64,000 bases of DNA, from the NCBI GenBank assembly GCA_030765045.1, contig CM060963.1, positions 121,898,735 to 121,962,734 on the forward strand. The letters run 5' to 3'. Source of the stretch: Tenodera sinensis (lineage: Eukaryota > Arthropoda > Insecta > Mantodea > Mantidae). Position 1 is the stretch's first letter. Each line of letters opens with the position of its first letter. Below the pieces are notes generated by a model. The model was not told the origin of the DNA. It saw only the letters and a list, made by a program, of their open reading frames with translations, and made no database searches. Position numbers and translations under genes: made by a program. Below, piece by piece: positions 1 through 9,350 of the stretch.

Positions 1-727
1 ACCAAACAGGCCATTTCCCACAGGTTCTATCAGATATTCCTTGCTCACAGTATGATATTGTGCCCCAATCTAGTCTACAGCTGCTGTGCAGTAATGGAGG
101 AAGATAACACAGTATCGCATCTTAGACTTATATATCTTGGAAATGAACACCTGTCAGAAGACGCCAACTTAAAGGTGAGATAATGCTTCTACCTATCGCT
201 TCCTTACGGTGGGACTTAACTCACTTGCTGGAGTTAACTACCCGCATTCCTTGTAATTGCTTGGCTAATGTACAGCAGTCGGTGATATACAGGCACCGAT
301 TTGTTGATTAGCGTGGTGACTGCATTCCTCAGGAACACAAATGGAGACTCAGGAGGCGGTTCCGGTTGCATGCTTCAAAACAGTAATAAGCAGGTGTCTC
401 CGAAAGACAAGTTTATCAGATTGTGAGCACCGATGTTATACAAAAATATTTTCGCATTTGGGATGTTCAGACGTTTTCAACAGCCAGAGGTTGATGTTTC
501 AGTAATACATGGTCATGATTTCTAAGATACCAAGCCTTCAAAATTTACTCATTGGTAATAGGAGATAGGAGCTTAGAACGGGTACAATCTTTATGGATAA
601 ATTTTCGGTAAGCTTTTAAGTGCACTATGTTTTTCAGTAATTCTTCAAATATTAGCATTATATTTATAGGACTGACTTGTTTTCGAGAGTAAATTAAATA
701 AGGCGTAACTTTTAAATCATTGTACAT
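1..727. other. unassigned AT-rich sequence
   Basis: No repeat, transposon end or coding signature was recognised. The only open frame near 60 codons (minus strand, 545-727) has no recognisable motif and looks like chance. Confidence 0.4.
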
Positions 728-1055
728 TTTATAAAACGAGCGGCAGTGAGTTAGTTCATAATACTCATACGGGCATCTTTAATTCCATTATACTCGTTTC
801 ACACAACTATTTATGCTCGACCATGTGTCTTAAGTTTAAAGCATTTATGAAATGTTTTTAATGTTCTACGCTGCATATTATTGTCACTGGTGTCTATATT
901 TTAATTATTTGTTCCTCGATTGTACATACGAGAATCGATAGTGCGCCTTCAACTTTTGTTATGTTGGTCTTGACAATGATATAGAGGGCATATATGCTAT
1001 AACCTTTAAAAGAGTAAACTTTTAAAAATGAGAAGACAAATTGAATATATTGTGA
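728..1055 (+). repeat. long-range direct repeat DR1, left copy, first part
   Basis: This stretch aligns in the same orientation with 60463-60810. Shared blocks include CTACGCTGCAT, the run CGATTGTACATACGAGAAT, GCGCCTTCAACT and GATGCTATAAC-like sequence, separated by small indels. I estimate roughly three quarters identity by eye. It resumes at about 1561 after an insertion. It may be two members of an interspersed family rather than a true segmental duplication. Confidence 0.75.
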
Positions 1056-1059
1056 CTTT

Positions 1060-1560
1060 CGTTGTGGGTGTAAAGTAAAGTAGACAGATGTAGTCGAGAT
1101 AAAGAAACACTTTTATTTCCGTAAACAGTAACTTGTACACTCGTTGCAACAACAAGAAAGTCTTTTCCGATTCTCCAACAGCACGGCTCCGAACTCGTAA
1201 CACAAAGAACTAACTCTTCTCCGGCACAACGCTTCACATCGTCTGTCCGTCTCCGTCGGCACGACTACTCAACGCTTCACATACTGACTCCCTTCTGTCG
1301 CACTTTACCGCTATTTATATCTCCCAGGCACTATTCTGGAAGCTTCAGGAACGTTCAGTTATTGCGGCGAGATACAAAGTAGAAGACTCCAGAAGCCTCT
1401 ATCCTTTTCTCTCTTTCGCCAAGCGCCCCAACAATGCGGCCATTCTCTGTCTCTTTCCTTCGGCTCCTTTGCCGTAGTGCCGACAATAATGCGATGGGTG
1501 ACACTGCTGTTGTCGGCAATTAGATGCGGCGGGCGCGGTGATAATATTACAATGTTATTT
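1060..1560 (-). mobile_element. LTR-like insertion within DR1
   Basis: The right DR1 copy (60463-60945) lacks this block, so it is most simply an insertion of about 490-500 bp. Read on the minus strand it has promoter and LTR-like composition: GC-richer 5' half, a TATA-like GATATAAATAGCGG at about 1311-1325, and an AATAAAAG polyadenylation-like signal near 1110. No internal coding region and no clean TSD were found, so a solo LTR is an inference. It shares layout but little clear sequence with the LTRs at 3650 and 22735. Confidence 0.45.
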
Positions 1561-1659
1561 ACAACATCAACACTAGTTATTGAATAAACAGAGTAACTTT
1601 ATTTTGTATACGATTTCAGCTGCGTGGGAATGTGCGCAGACGCCGAATGTGGATCTCCG
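1561..1659 (+). repeat. DR1, left copy, second part
   Basis: Homology with the right copy (about 60815-60930) resumes here: TTATTGAATAAA against TTATTCAGTAAA, then CTTTATTT, a TTTCAGCTGCGTGGGAA-like block, and a GCGGATCT/TGGATCT block. This brackets the LTR-like insertion and shows the original continuous sequence. Confidence 0.65.
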
Positions 1660-1824
1660 GATTGGTGGGTTAGCAGTGTCGTGATGAACAGATGCACCTT
1701 CGATTGGTCGATTAGCAGTGTCATTATGAACTGGTTGACCTTTTGTCGGTGGATTAACAGTGTTGTTATGATCTTGTGCACCTTTGATTGGTGGATAAGT
1801 GTCATTATGAATAGGTGCATATAA
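1660..1824 (+). repeat. 42-bp minisatellite, four copies
   Basis: Units start at 1660, 1702, 1744 and 1786, exactly 42 bp apart. Each begins GATTGGT(G/C)G or a variant and contains AGTGTCATTATGAA-like and GTGCACCTT-like cores. Because 42 is divisible by three, both strands stay open and give short repeat-coded frames of 66-73 codons that need not be proteins. The right DR1 copy has only about one unit, so the array expanded in this copy. Confidence 0.85.
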
Positions 1825-2260
1825 TGAGGACCATTACAGTGGCGTAGACCATTATGGCTTGGTCGAGCATAAAAGTATATTAAGACATTGACGGTTCAAT
1901 CTTAGCTACATTACAATCAGAATTACTCAAATTTTCTGCCGGCTAAAAATTTACAAGCCCGAAGATCAAAACTAAGGACGCATAAATAGATGCCTGTTTA
2001 TGAAGGCATTCAGGAGTCTGAACCACTTTTTTCTTTGAAGCAGAAAATGGCAATAATTTTCGAACAATTGGCTTGACTGGCCATTGTGGATAGTTTTGTA
2101 CTTTAAATGATTTTATCGCAATTAATAATGATATAACGTGAATTTCGTAGCTAAAATATTAATTATAACGCGCAGTGAATTTGTGAATTTGCAGAAAAAA
2201 GCATATTCACATTTAGGCCTTCCTGGGGAACAATTTGTCGAACCATGTACCGCTTAGGGG
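1825..2260. other. unassigned AT-rich sequence
   Basis: Nothing recognisable was seen between the minisatellite and the SINE target site. Confidence 0.4.
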
Positions 2261-2268
2261 ATTCCTTC

Positions 2269-2607
2269 TTCTTCAGCTGATTACCCTCCCCTTATGTAGG
2301 ACTTACAAGCCTGTCCCTAGTGTCAAATACCTGTCGGGGAGCAGACGAACCTATGGACCGGACAGAGTGAAGACCTGGAAGTGGGTGGTCAGCCAAGTAC
2401 TAGGTATGAGAGTGAGGAAGGGGATCATAAGAAATGCAGGCGAGATGGATGATTGGAAAGGTGATGATGCAGCAGTTGGTGGAACGAGTGGCGGGAGAAA
2501 CCGAAGAACCCGGATAAAATCCACCCTGCTGCCGCATCGATCACCACCTTGCCCGAGTTGGTGATAGCCGCATGGTCTGACAGCTCGGCCACGGTGCCAA
2601 GTAGCGC
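2269..2607 (-). mobile_element. SINE-A2 (tRNA-headed, long-tail form)
   Basis: On the minus strand it begins with a degenerate tRNA-like head, GGCACCGTGGCCGAGCTGTC, and ends in GGGGAGGGTAATCA followed by GAAGAAG. The body aligns along its length with the copy at 55688-56195 (shared CTTCACTCTGTCCGGT, GGCTGACCACCC, CATCATCACCTTTCCA). It is bounded by an 8-bp TSD, ATTCCTTC, at 2261-2268 and 2608-2615. The box B region is decayed. A 109-codon plus-strand frame across it is an antisense shadow. Confidence 0.8.
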
Positions 2608-2615
2608 ATTCCTTC

Positions 2616-3649
2616 CTGTTGATTTTTTGCGGTTTCTTTTATTATACCTACGAGTACTTTCTATTCATTCTTTATTCCACATTCAATCACTTAAATAATA
2701 AAGATTATTGATACATACATATATACTAGAATCATAAATGTGTGAGTGAGTTTTACTTTTACTGCACACTGCCATTGCTGTAATTTGCATTTCGTTTGGA
2801 GCAGAGAATTACAGAACAATAGAGACATATTATGTCAGATAACAATCTTCAGACCCAAAATCATGTCATTGTCAACCTGGGACCTAATTTTCGGAACGTC
2901 TGTAATCCGATCACGTGTTTTTGTCATCAAGTTTTCACATTCTGGAATTTGGTACTCAATCTTTCGTGTAGAACTAAAACAAGAGACTAGATCTGGTATT
3001 TTGCCCGAGATTCCTGCATTCCAAGACTGGACTGAATAAGAGCATTGAACTGACAGTCTCCGGCATGTTAGAAGACGTATTTAACCTGAAAGCTCTTTGA
3101 AAGTTCAGAAAATTAAATAGGATTAACTTGTCCGAAGAATGGATATAGCAAGATTAGCAACATTCTCCTACCTTTCCATTTAGGAGCAAAGCCTCTAATG
3201 TGTGACTGTCACGCAGATTTTCTCTGTTATTACCTCGCGGAATACAAGTGAAATTGAATTAATTATTTCATCAGCCTTATATTAACCTCGTTAACTTAAT
3301 GGCAGAAATTATTTTAACTATAAACGAATGTACTTCATTAAATACAAGATCCTAAACAGTCAGCTGTTGATATTAGAGATCCATTTTTTTACCAATGAAC
3401 TCAAAAGGAATAAAAAAAATGGAAGAATGTTTTTATCCCACTTTTCGACTTGAGTGAAGCTACTCATAGGCATAGCAGTACACATGCATGCGCGCATAAA
3501 ACAGACACACACATACACACATGGATAATTTTTAAACTGCTTTCTTTTTGAGAGACTGAGTAACATATTTGGGTAAAAGTTTTACGCAAATGCAAGAATC
3601 CTTCAATAAAAGATATCAGTGGAAGAAAAAATGAAGGTATTCTGATGCC
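2616..3649. other. unassigned sequence, 1 kb
   Basis: No repeat was identified. A 97-codon plus-strand frame at 2746-3039 has no motif I recognise, and its composition does not differ from the surroundings. Confidence 0.35.
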
Positions 3650-3959
3650 AGCTCGGCACACAACAAAGGTCAAGCTACCTCACACCACATGCCGTGCCGG
3701 CGAGCAGGCAAAGGCATTCAAGGCCAGGCTGCCTCGTGCTGTGTGTACGTAACTGTCAGCAATCGAAGCAGCAGAAACAAAACGGGTTTCGAGAACGTTC
3801 GCGAGACTTCTAGCTGCCTCATTTCCGGTGTGTTTAACTTGAAGGTCAGTGTAACGTAATCTCCAGTATGTAAGGAGGCCAGAGAAGAGCAGAGCAGTGA
3901 GGTTTTAGAGTTACGGTTACAGATACGAGTCGGTCAGTGTGCCAGTGAGTGCAAGATAG

Positions 3960-4046
<87 letters not shown>

Positions 4047-4291
4047 GTCATTTTGATACGTCGTAAGAATATTCACCGAGCGTCTTGAGTAATTGCAATG
4101 TCGTAATTAACGTATGCGAAAGTGAAGAAAGACACCGAAAGGACCGAGCAAGGTTATGAAAACAGTTGTGATAGCTCGAAAGACTGTGGACTGTGTTAAG
4201 GACGAGAAAAAAACTCTGTATTAGTGATCAAATTTTAGAAGGCAATAAAGTGATAGAAAAGTAACCGTACTGATTTTTGTCATTTGTCACA
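3650..4291 (+). mobile_element. LTR of an LTR retrotransposon, 5' LTR-like copy
   Basis: It aligns with the minus-strand copy at 22735-23300: GCACACAACAAAGG, GTCAAGCTAC, CATGCCGTGCCGG, GAGAACGTTCGCGAGAC-like, GGAGGCCAGAGAAGAGC, CGAGTCGGTCAGTGTG, ACGTCGTAAGAA, and a final TTTTTGTCATTTGTCAC. The counterpart of the TATA box is mutated here (CAGTATGTAAGG, about 3867-3878). An AATAAAG polyadenylation-like signal lies near 4243. A (TG)n tract interrupts the downstream half. The sequence after the LTR end looks like a primer-binding site, but no gag or pol frame follows, so the element is truncated or decayed. Confidence 0.7.
3963..4045. repeat. (TG)n microsatellite inside the LTR
   Basis: About 41 TG units with one CG interruption near 4001. 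The homologous LTR at 22735-23300 has no such tract at the equivalent place, so the repeat expanded after the copies diverged. Confidence 0.97.
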
Positions 4292-4310
4292 CGGGTGTCA
4301 GAAGTGGGAT
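4292..4310 (+). other. primer-binding-site-like sequence
   Basis: Directly downstream of the inferred LTR end (CACA) stands CGGGTGTCAGAAGTGGGAT. A GGTGTC block just after an LTR fits tRNA-primed reverse transcription of Ty3/gypsy-type elements, in which the site pairs with the tRNA 3' end. The priming tRNA is not identified. The assignment rests on position and resemblance only. Confidence 0.4.
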
Positions 4311-5165
4311 TCGTCGAATTGTCATTTTGTTACACTATTATTTGTATTTAATTTATAGGCAATAGAAAATCTAAGACGGGGTAGTCTGGAATCTCTGCTC
4401 TAATAAGAATGTAAAGCAATCACACACATCACACCAAATAATTACAAAAATGAGATTTGCAAATGTTGCTTGCCATTAAAGGGAGAGGAGAATTTCATTC
4501 ATTGGGTGATAAATGCGCTCTCTCTCTCTGTCTGTCTGTCAAATCGTACAGGGTAAAGGCCGCTTGCCATTAATGGAAGAAGGGAACTTCAGTGACATGC
4601 AATAAATGCTCTCTTTTTCTCTCCTCTCTCATCGTGAAGAGTAAACGGTTATTGGTAGATGTATTAGAATTCTAATCTTCATGAGTATAACGTAACCCAT
4701 TGTTTAGGCTGAAGAAAACAAGAATGGAAACTTCACCAAGAGAATTCGTCCAAGATAATGTTAATTTCGAATGCGCAGCCTTGGCATTTACGGTAACTTT
4801 AAGAGCCTGAACAATCGTGTCAGAGTGATAATTAAATTGTTCATGGTTCTTTCGCCATAATGGAGTGCTCCAGTGACAACGTCTTGACGCACAATAAAAT
4901 TGCTGTTCACAATAGGCAGTAGAGAGAGTATTCTTCAAGCAGCATGGTAGAATGCTACGGTAGTGCTTGCTCCGTTTCAGACAAAATGTGATGAAAATGT
5001 ATTAGTTCTATCGCATTTGGAAGTCCTTGTCCTGTATGCGTCACAGATACATTTTCCTAATATGGACACTACCATTTAAATACATTTTTCTACAGCTTTT
5101 TTGTTCTTACAGTATGACAGTTTTGTGTTAAATATAATTCTTGTAGCATCAAATGTTACTTGTTG
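4311..5165. other. mostly unassigned sequence
   Basis: It contains the tandem duplication at 4469-4650. The expected gag-pol region of the LTR element is not recognisable. An 88-codon minus-strand frame (4672-4938) has no known motif. Confidence 0.4.
4469..4650 (+). repeat. 94-bp tandem duplication
   Basis: Two diverged units start with CTTGCCATTAA at 4469 and 4563. Both carry AATAAATG(C)GCTCTCT-like sequence ending in a CT-rich stretch. They may be a remnant of leader-region repeats of the preceding LTR element. Confidence 0.7.
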
Positions 5166-5868
5166 ATAAAAGTATAAATTCGCAGGGCCAGAAATATATG
5201 CTTTGGGGCCCCCTGAATAAAACAAAAAGCATGTTCAGAAAAAGGCGTGTGTGTGTGTCTGCCTGCCTGCCTGTGAACAACATAACTCAAAAACGAAAAG
5301 TCGCTTAAAATCAAAGTTGGTTTTAAGTTTTATCTTTCAAGGATGCGACACGACGATTTTGATAGAAATTCTTCCACCCTAAGCTACCGTTTACATGGGA
5401 AATTTTGCAAAAATTTACATTTTCTCAAAAATTGCTGTAACGATTTTGATTAAAATGCAATGCTTAAGATATTTTTATGGCAAATGAAGTACATATCTTG
5501 AATTTCCTGGCTAGAGCCCATGTAGTGTTTACTCTTGATGACTTTTGCATAAATGTAAAACCATAATATGTATACCAAACTTTACGATACAAAAATGCTG
5601 ATCTCCTTAAAACACAAATTATGTTCAAATGTGTGTGTGTTTTTTTCAGTGAACCATTTCGGAGATTTTTATTTGTGAGTTTTTCTCAAATGGAAGGTCG
5701 TTATTCACTTTTTTAACTTTTGACCCTGCGAAGAGAACGGAATTTGAGTCTTCATACAGCGACCTGCTATAAAAGATTTTAGTATTGCTCAAGGCCTACT
5801 GTATTCCCCTTGCACACTCAACAAAATCGGCTATAAGATAATTTCTGCAAACGCTTATCTCAGTAACA
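5166..5868 (+). mobile_element. ACTTTCTCTACT repeat, copy 1 (5'-truncated)
   Basis: It follows the family order: GAAATATATG (5188), GGCCCCCTGAATAAA, AAAAAGG then a short (GT)n, CTCAAAAACGAAAAGTCG, ACGATTTTGATTAAAATG, GTTTACTCTTGATGAC, GAACCATTTCGGAGAT, AGAGAACGGAAT, and TACTGTATTCCCCTTGCAC. The first terminus ACTTTCTCTACT is missing and the last terminus is lost where the pentanucleotide tract starts. There is no coding capacity. Confidence 0.85.
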
Positions 5869-5945
5869 CTATCCTAACCTATCCTACCGTGTCCTATGCT
5901 ATCATATCCTATCCCACCGTGTTACATCGTATCCTATTCTACGCT
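5869..5945. repeat. degenerate CCTAN pentanucleotide tract
   Basis: Irregular repetition of CTATC/CCTAA/CCTAC units, for example CTATCCTAACCTATCCTACC. It resembles a decayed version of the insect telomere motif complement (CCTAA), but units are mixed and the tract is short. A plain microsatellite is more likely. Confidence 0.7.
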
Positions 5946-5968
5946 TATCATACTGGTTGCGAATCGTC

Positions 5969-6214
5969 AATTTTTTGTAATGTTTAACGCCCGTTTTTAC
6001 TACTACGGCACCGCAGGCGGTGACACTGATGATACATGGAACGAAGATGGAACACCGGTGATATGACATGGCGGGGAAAACTGGAGAATCCGGAGGAAAC
6101 CCGCCTCAGCGCCGCTTCATCTACCACGAATCCCACATGCAGTTGCCTGGGATCGAACCCGGGTCGCTTTGGTGAGAAGTGAATGGTCTAACCACTCGGC
6201 TATGGCGCGGCCCC
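5969..6214 (-). mobile_element. SINE-A
   Basis: On the minus strand the head reads GCCGCGCCATAGCCGAGTGG, with a perfect box A (TAGCCGAGTGG), and GGGTTCGATCCCAGGC, with a perfect box B (GGTTCGATCCC), as expected of an RNA polymerase III promoter from a tRNA-like head. The body has CCTCCGGATTCTCC and the 3' part GTATCATCAGTG. Flanks CGAATCGTC (5960-5968) and CGAATCATC (6215-6223) match at 8 of 9 bases and fit a TSD. Confidence 0.9.
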
Positions 6215-6349
6215 CGAATCATCCAGACCGACGGTTTTTAAGTATGCTTAAAACGACAGCCCCATGTCAGTAAATATCCTGCCATTTAAAAGAACTCCTG
6301 TGGGACGAAATCCTGGAACATCGACAGCGCAGACATAATCCTGACAGTA

Positions 6350-6704
6350 TACTATTATGAACTAGAATTATTCGTAATGGTGCAATATGTAATCTTATTA
6401 CTAGCATAAAACAAATAATTTCTCCACTCCGTCCATTGTTGTTTCCTGTATTATCATTCCCCAGTAGTCTACAATTTGAAACATTAAATGTTTTATGTGC
6501 ACAAACTGACATTTCCAGCACTTGTATCACAATATAAGCACTGTTGCGATACTAGGAGTATTCGCTGTAATGGACCAACAATAATTCTTATTACTAGGAT
6601 AAAAGGAAAGCTTTCTCCATTCTGCCCATTCTTGCTTCCTTTATATCATCTCCAGTGTTCTATAATTTCAACCACTAAACATTTTATGCGTGCAAATTGA
6701 CATG
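6350..6704 (+). repeat. 191-bp tandem duplication
   Basis: Units at about 6350-6512 and 6541-6704 share ATTATTCG/GTATTCG, CTTATTACTAG(C/G)ATAAAA, TTTCTCCA(C/T)TC, CCATT(G/C)TTG, TTCCT, the ACATTTTATG(T/C)G block and CAAA(C/T)TGACAT. I estimate about 70 percent identity. No TIR or tRNA-like head was found, so its origin is unknown. Confidence 0.75.
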
Positions 6705-6819
6705 ATTAGTAATGCAGTAGCAAGTTAAGCAGCTACTTCTGTGTCGGAAAGATGCATTTTGTAAGAACATCGTTAATGATCAGTGATGCACTTTCGTATT
6801 CAAGAAAAAGAAGTTCTTG

Positions 6820-6902
6820 CCGAACCCCTTCCTCCTCCTCCTATTTCTTATTCTTTTCCTTCTCCTTCTACAAGCCAGCTCATACTCGTAGACTGTTCCA
6901 TT
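6820..6902 (-). pseudogene. 3' end of RTE-like LINE beyond the hAT insertion
   Basis: This is the continuation, on the minus strand, of the LINE frame cut by the hAT element. The TSD base block GATGGAAC is shared, so reading across the empty site the protein ends ..RW-N-S-L-R-V then a stop. After it comes a purine-rich 3' UTR (GAAGGAGAAGGAAAAG, then GGAGGAGGAGG). Exact end of the LINE not determined. Confidence 0.6.
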
Positions 6903-7848
6903 CAGGGTTGCCAACCCGTAAGATAATTATGGGGGCATACGATAATTTTAATATTTGTACACATGGTTGTCAGCCCGGACGATAATTATGGGAATGTATG
7001 ATAGTTTGAATGTATAATAGTTCGATACCAGCGAAATATCATTTTCACTGGTTTGTTACATCAGCGAAATGAAACTAATTTTAAATAGCGACGCCACTTT
7101 TGCCCTCATCGCCTGTCTCCACCCCTCTAAGACAACCATTTCATATCCTACTAATCCTCCTACCCTTTAGCCTCTTGTTGCCGGGGTGCCCAGATCGGGT
7201 AATCTCAATCAAGAAGACGCTTGAGAAAATTTAAGATTAATGGAGAAAATTCGGAATAAGTGATATTCCGTGTGAAATAAACAACATGCTTGAACTTGAC
7301 AGTTTCTGGAGTGCTGTTAAACACATGTATCACCTTGGTGGAAATACTGATTTCAAAGAACTAGCAGAGTTCGCATTATTAGTGGTTTCATTGTCCCACA
7401 GAAAGGCTTCTTGTGAAAGAGTTTTTTTCTAAACTGGGTTTAACAAAAACCAAAGTTAAACACAGATTGGCGCTAGATACAGTAAATGAACTTATTCTGT
7501 CGTCTCAGCTAATGAGCAAATGTAGTAGATAGGAAAATCTGCAAGTCACCTAGAAGATGTTGAAGTTTATCTCAACAACAAATTTGTGTAATGCTGCAAC
7601 AGTTGAGGAAGATGAACTTTCAGATGAATAGTGCGAGAAACATAAGTACTAAAGTTGTAATATTAATTGAGGTCATCAATCTTGTAAGTGGATATACTAA
7701 ACATCTATACTATTACATTTTCATAAGTGTTACACTGATATTTTTATTGTTCTAGCATTTGGTTTATGGTGTACAATAATTTTGAAGCCAAATCTATAAT
7801 TTTGAGTGGCTGGTACGATAATTTTACTTTTAAATGTTGGCAACCCTG
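6903..7848 (+). mobile_element. hAT-superfamily DNA transposon, internally deleted
   Basis: It begins CAGGGTTGCCAAC at 6903 and ends GTTGGCAACCCTG at 7848, a 13-bp perfect TIR fitting the hAT pattern. It is flanked by GTTCCATT (6895-6902) and GTTCCATC (7849-7856), an 8-bp TSD with one mismatch, which is the hAT hallmark. At 946 bp it is far shorter than autonomous hAT elements. Only the C-terminal dimerisation part of a transposase remains. A second GTTG-containing block near 6968 repeats the subterminal ATAATTATGGG. Confidence 0.93.
7253..7532 (+). pseudogene. hAT transposase C-terminal dimerisation domain remnant
   Basis: The frame reads ..LAEFALLVVSLSHRKASCERVF, matching the conserved hAT C-terminal dimerisation motif (A-x-x-x-L-S-x-x-x-S-x-x-x-E-R-x-F). 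One extra T in a run of seven (about 7422-7428) shifts the frame, after which it continues SKLGLTKTKVKHRL and ..NELILSS to a stop at 7530. About 93 residues remain. The DNA-binding zinc finger and the catalytic core are absent upstream. It is non-functional and could only have moved by using another element's transposase. Confidence 0.85.
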
Positions 7849-8456
7849 GTTCCATCTCTTACTCGGTCGGCCAATTACTCTTCCTCCTTGAGGATTGTTA
7901 ACTACACACAATCTTGGGTATTCCATCCTCGTGTTCCTTACAATTATTCTTATTTTTGTCAATCTTCTCATATAAATAAAATATTTTAATTCTTTACATT
8001 TCTCTACATCTCTTATCAGGTCTCTTCTTGTACAACCTTTCAGCAACCTCATTTCAGCACTCTGTATCTTACTTCTATGCCTCTGCTTTGGCATCCAAAA
8101 TTCACTTCCATATAATAAAACTGGTACCCGCCATTATCTTAGTTTCAATTTTGTTTCCTTTCTTGACTTATCTTTCAAAGTTTTGTTAATGTTCCACAAA
8201 GTTGTTTGAATATATTAATGTTATATTCTATGTCATTATCTCTGCCTACAGTTACGTCGCAGCCCAAATATTTAGAGTGGAAAACCTGTGCTAAAGTTTT
8301 TCCTTCTATGCCTATCTTTGAACGGACAGGATATTTCCGGTGCTGTACCGCTATTTTAGTTTTCTCTTGTCATATATTTAAATTATATTCTTTACTTATT
8401 GTGTGTAGCTTAAATACCGTTCTTTGTACCACATTTTTAAACCAGACAAACGTCAG
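7849..8456 (-). pseudogene. RTE-like LINE reverse transcriptase C-terminal region
   Basis: On the minus strand, different frames give VFHSKYLGCDVT (about 8290-8255), then LLYGSEFWMPKQRHRSKIQS, AEMRLLKGCTRRDLIRD and GGRVIGRPSKRW (to about 7857). The YLGCD, LLYGSE-W, K-x-x-AEMR-L and GRP-KRW motifs are the usual order in the thumb and tail of RTE-like reverse transcriptases of insects. At least one frameshift or stop lies between the blocks. The last residues are separated from their 3' UTR by the hAT insertion. Confidence 0.82.
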
Positions 8457-8596
8457 TAATCCCAACTCCAGAGAAATGGGGGCCTTCGGCAATGGTTGAA
8501 TCCTTGTGGGACAGTATGATTTAAGAATGAAAGATGCGTATGTATTTGGGAGTTCTACATCGAGCTCACGTGGATTAGTTTCTGCTGATTCAGCAA

Positions 8597-8930
8597 ATGT
8601 GATGTATTGCACTCGCGTGACTTCCTCTTCTGTTGTGCAAACTATTTTTACAAATCATTGTTCCTATACTTCATGTTAATAGAGATGAACATTTGCTGAT
8701 TTTTCTACAGATGCAAGTGGAATATGGGAATAGAGTTGGCTTTGAGCGATGGTCAAAAATTTTAAAGGTCGTCGCTATATGATGGCTTTCAAATTCCGTT
8801 CTCTTTGCATGTCTAAGGGATAAAAATGGGAACCAAACCCTCCCATTTGAACAATGTATACGTATTGGAAAATTCAAACAAATAACAAGGAATATCTCCA
8901 AGATGATAATCGACTAAAAAAAAAAGAGAT
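8597..8930 (-). mobile_element. ACTTTCTCTACT repeat, copy 2 (partial)
   Basis: Its reverse-orientation terminus reads GCACTCGCGTGACTTCCTCT. Then come the family blocks AACATTTGC, GTGGAATATGGGAATA, AAATTCCGTTCTCTTTGCA and AATATCTCC. Only about the last third of the element is present. Confidence 0.8.
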
Positions 8931-9094
8931 ATTTGTCCACGTTTAGTAGTTGAACTATCTATCTTAATTTTTCTAAGAAGTTCTGTTTATTTGTAAGGAT
9001 TTTTGTATAATTTTGCATAACCACAGACGAAAACACACTGCAGAAAGGCTGTAAATCTCTTTAAAATATGCAGTTTATTTCAAATAATTTTATG
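8931..9094. other. unassigned
   Basis: Nothing recognised. Confidence 0.3.
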
Positions 9095-9350
9095 ACCGGC
9101 CCCCTCCCCCCCACCATAACCCCTAACGCAACAACCCTGAAGGGCCAACGCTTACCGCCCGACCACTGCGTACCCCTCCTCTGCAGGCGTCATGAATGGG
9201 GTGCAGTACTGGAGGGTGGGGCGTGGCCAGCACTTTTAGCCCTCCCCACCGGTTATGTGGCCTTTGCACCTGGGGTCACTAGTTCTTTATCAAGTAACTC
9301 CTCAATTGGCCCCTCCGGGATCCAACGAGGCTAAGTGCACCCCGGGAATT
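9095..9350 (-). mobile_element. SINE-E, head-truncated
   Basis: It shares GGGCCAACGCTTACCGCC, CATGAATGGGGTGCAGTACTGGAGG-like sequence (9190-9217), AACTCCTCAATTGGCCCCTC and AACGAGGCTAAGTGCACCC with the copies at 45321, 48035 and 55205. The tRNA-like head is lost on the right side. The 88-codon plus-strand frame over it is an antisense shadow. Confidence 0.8.
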
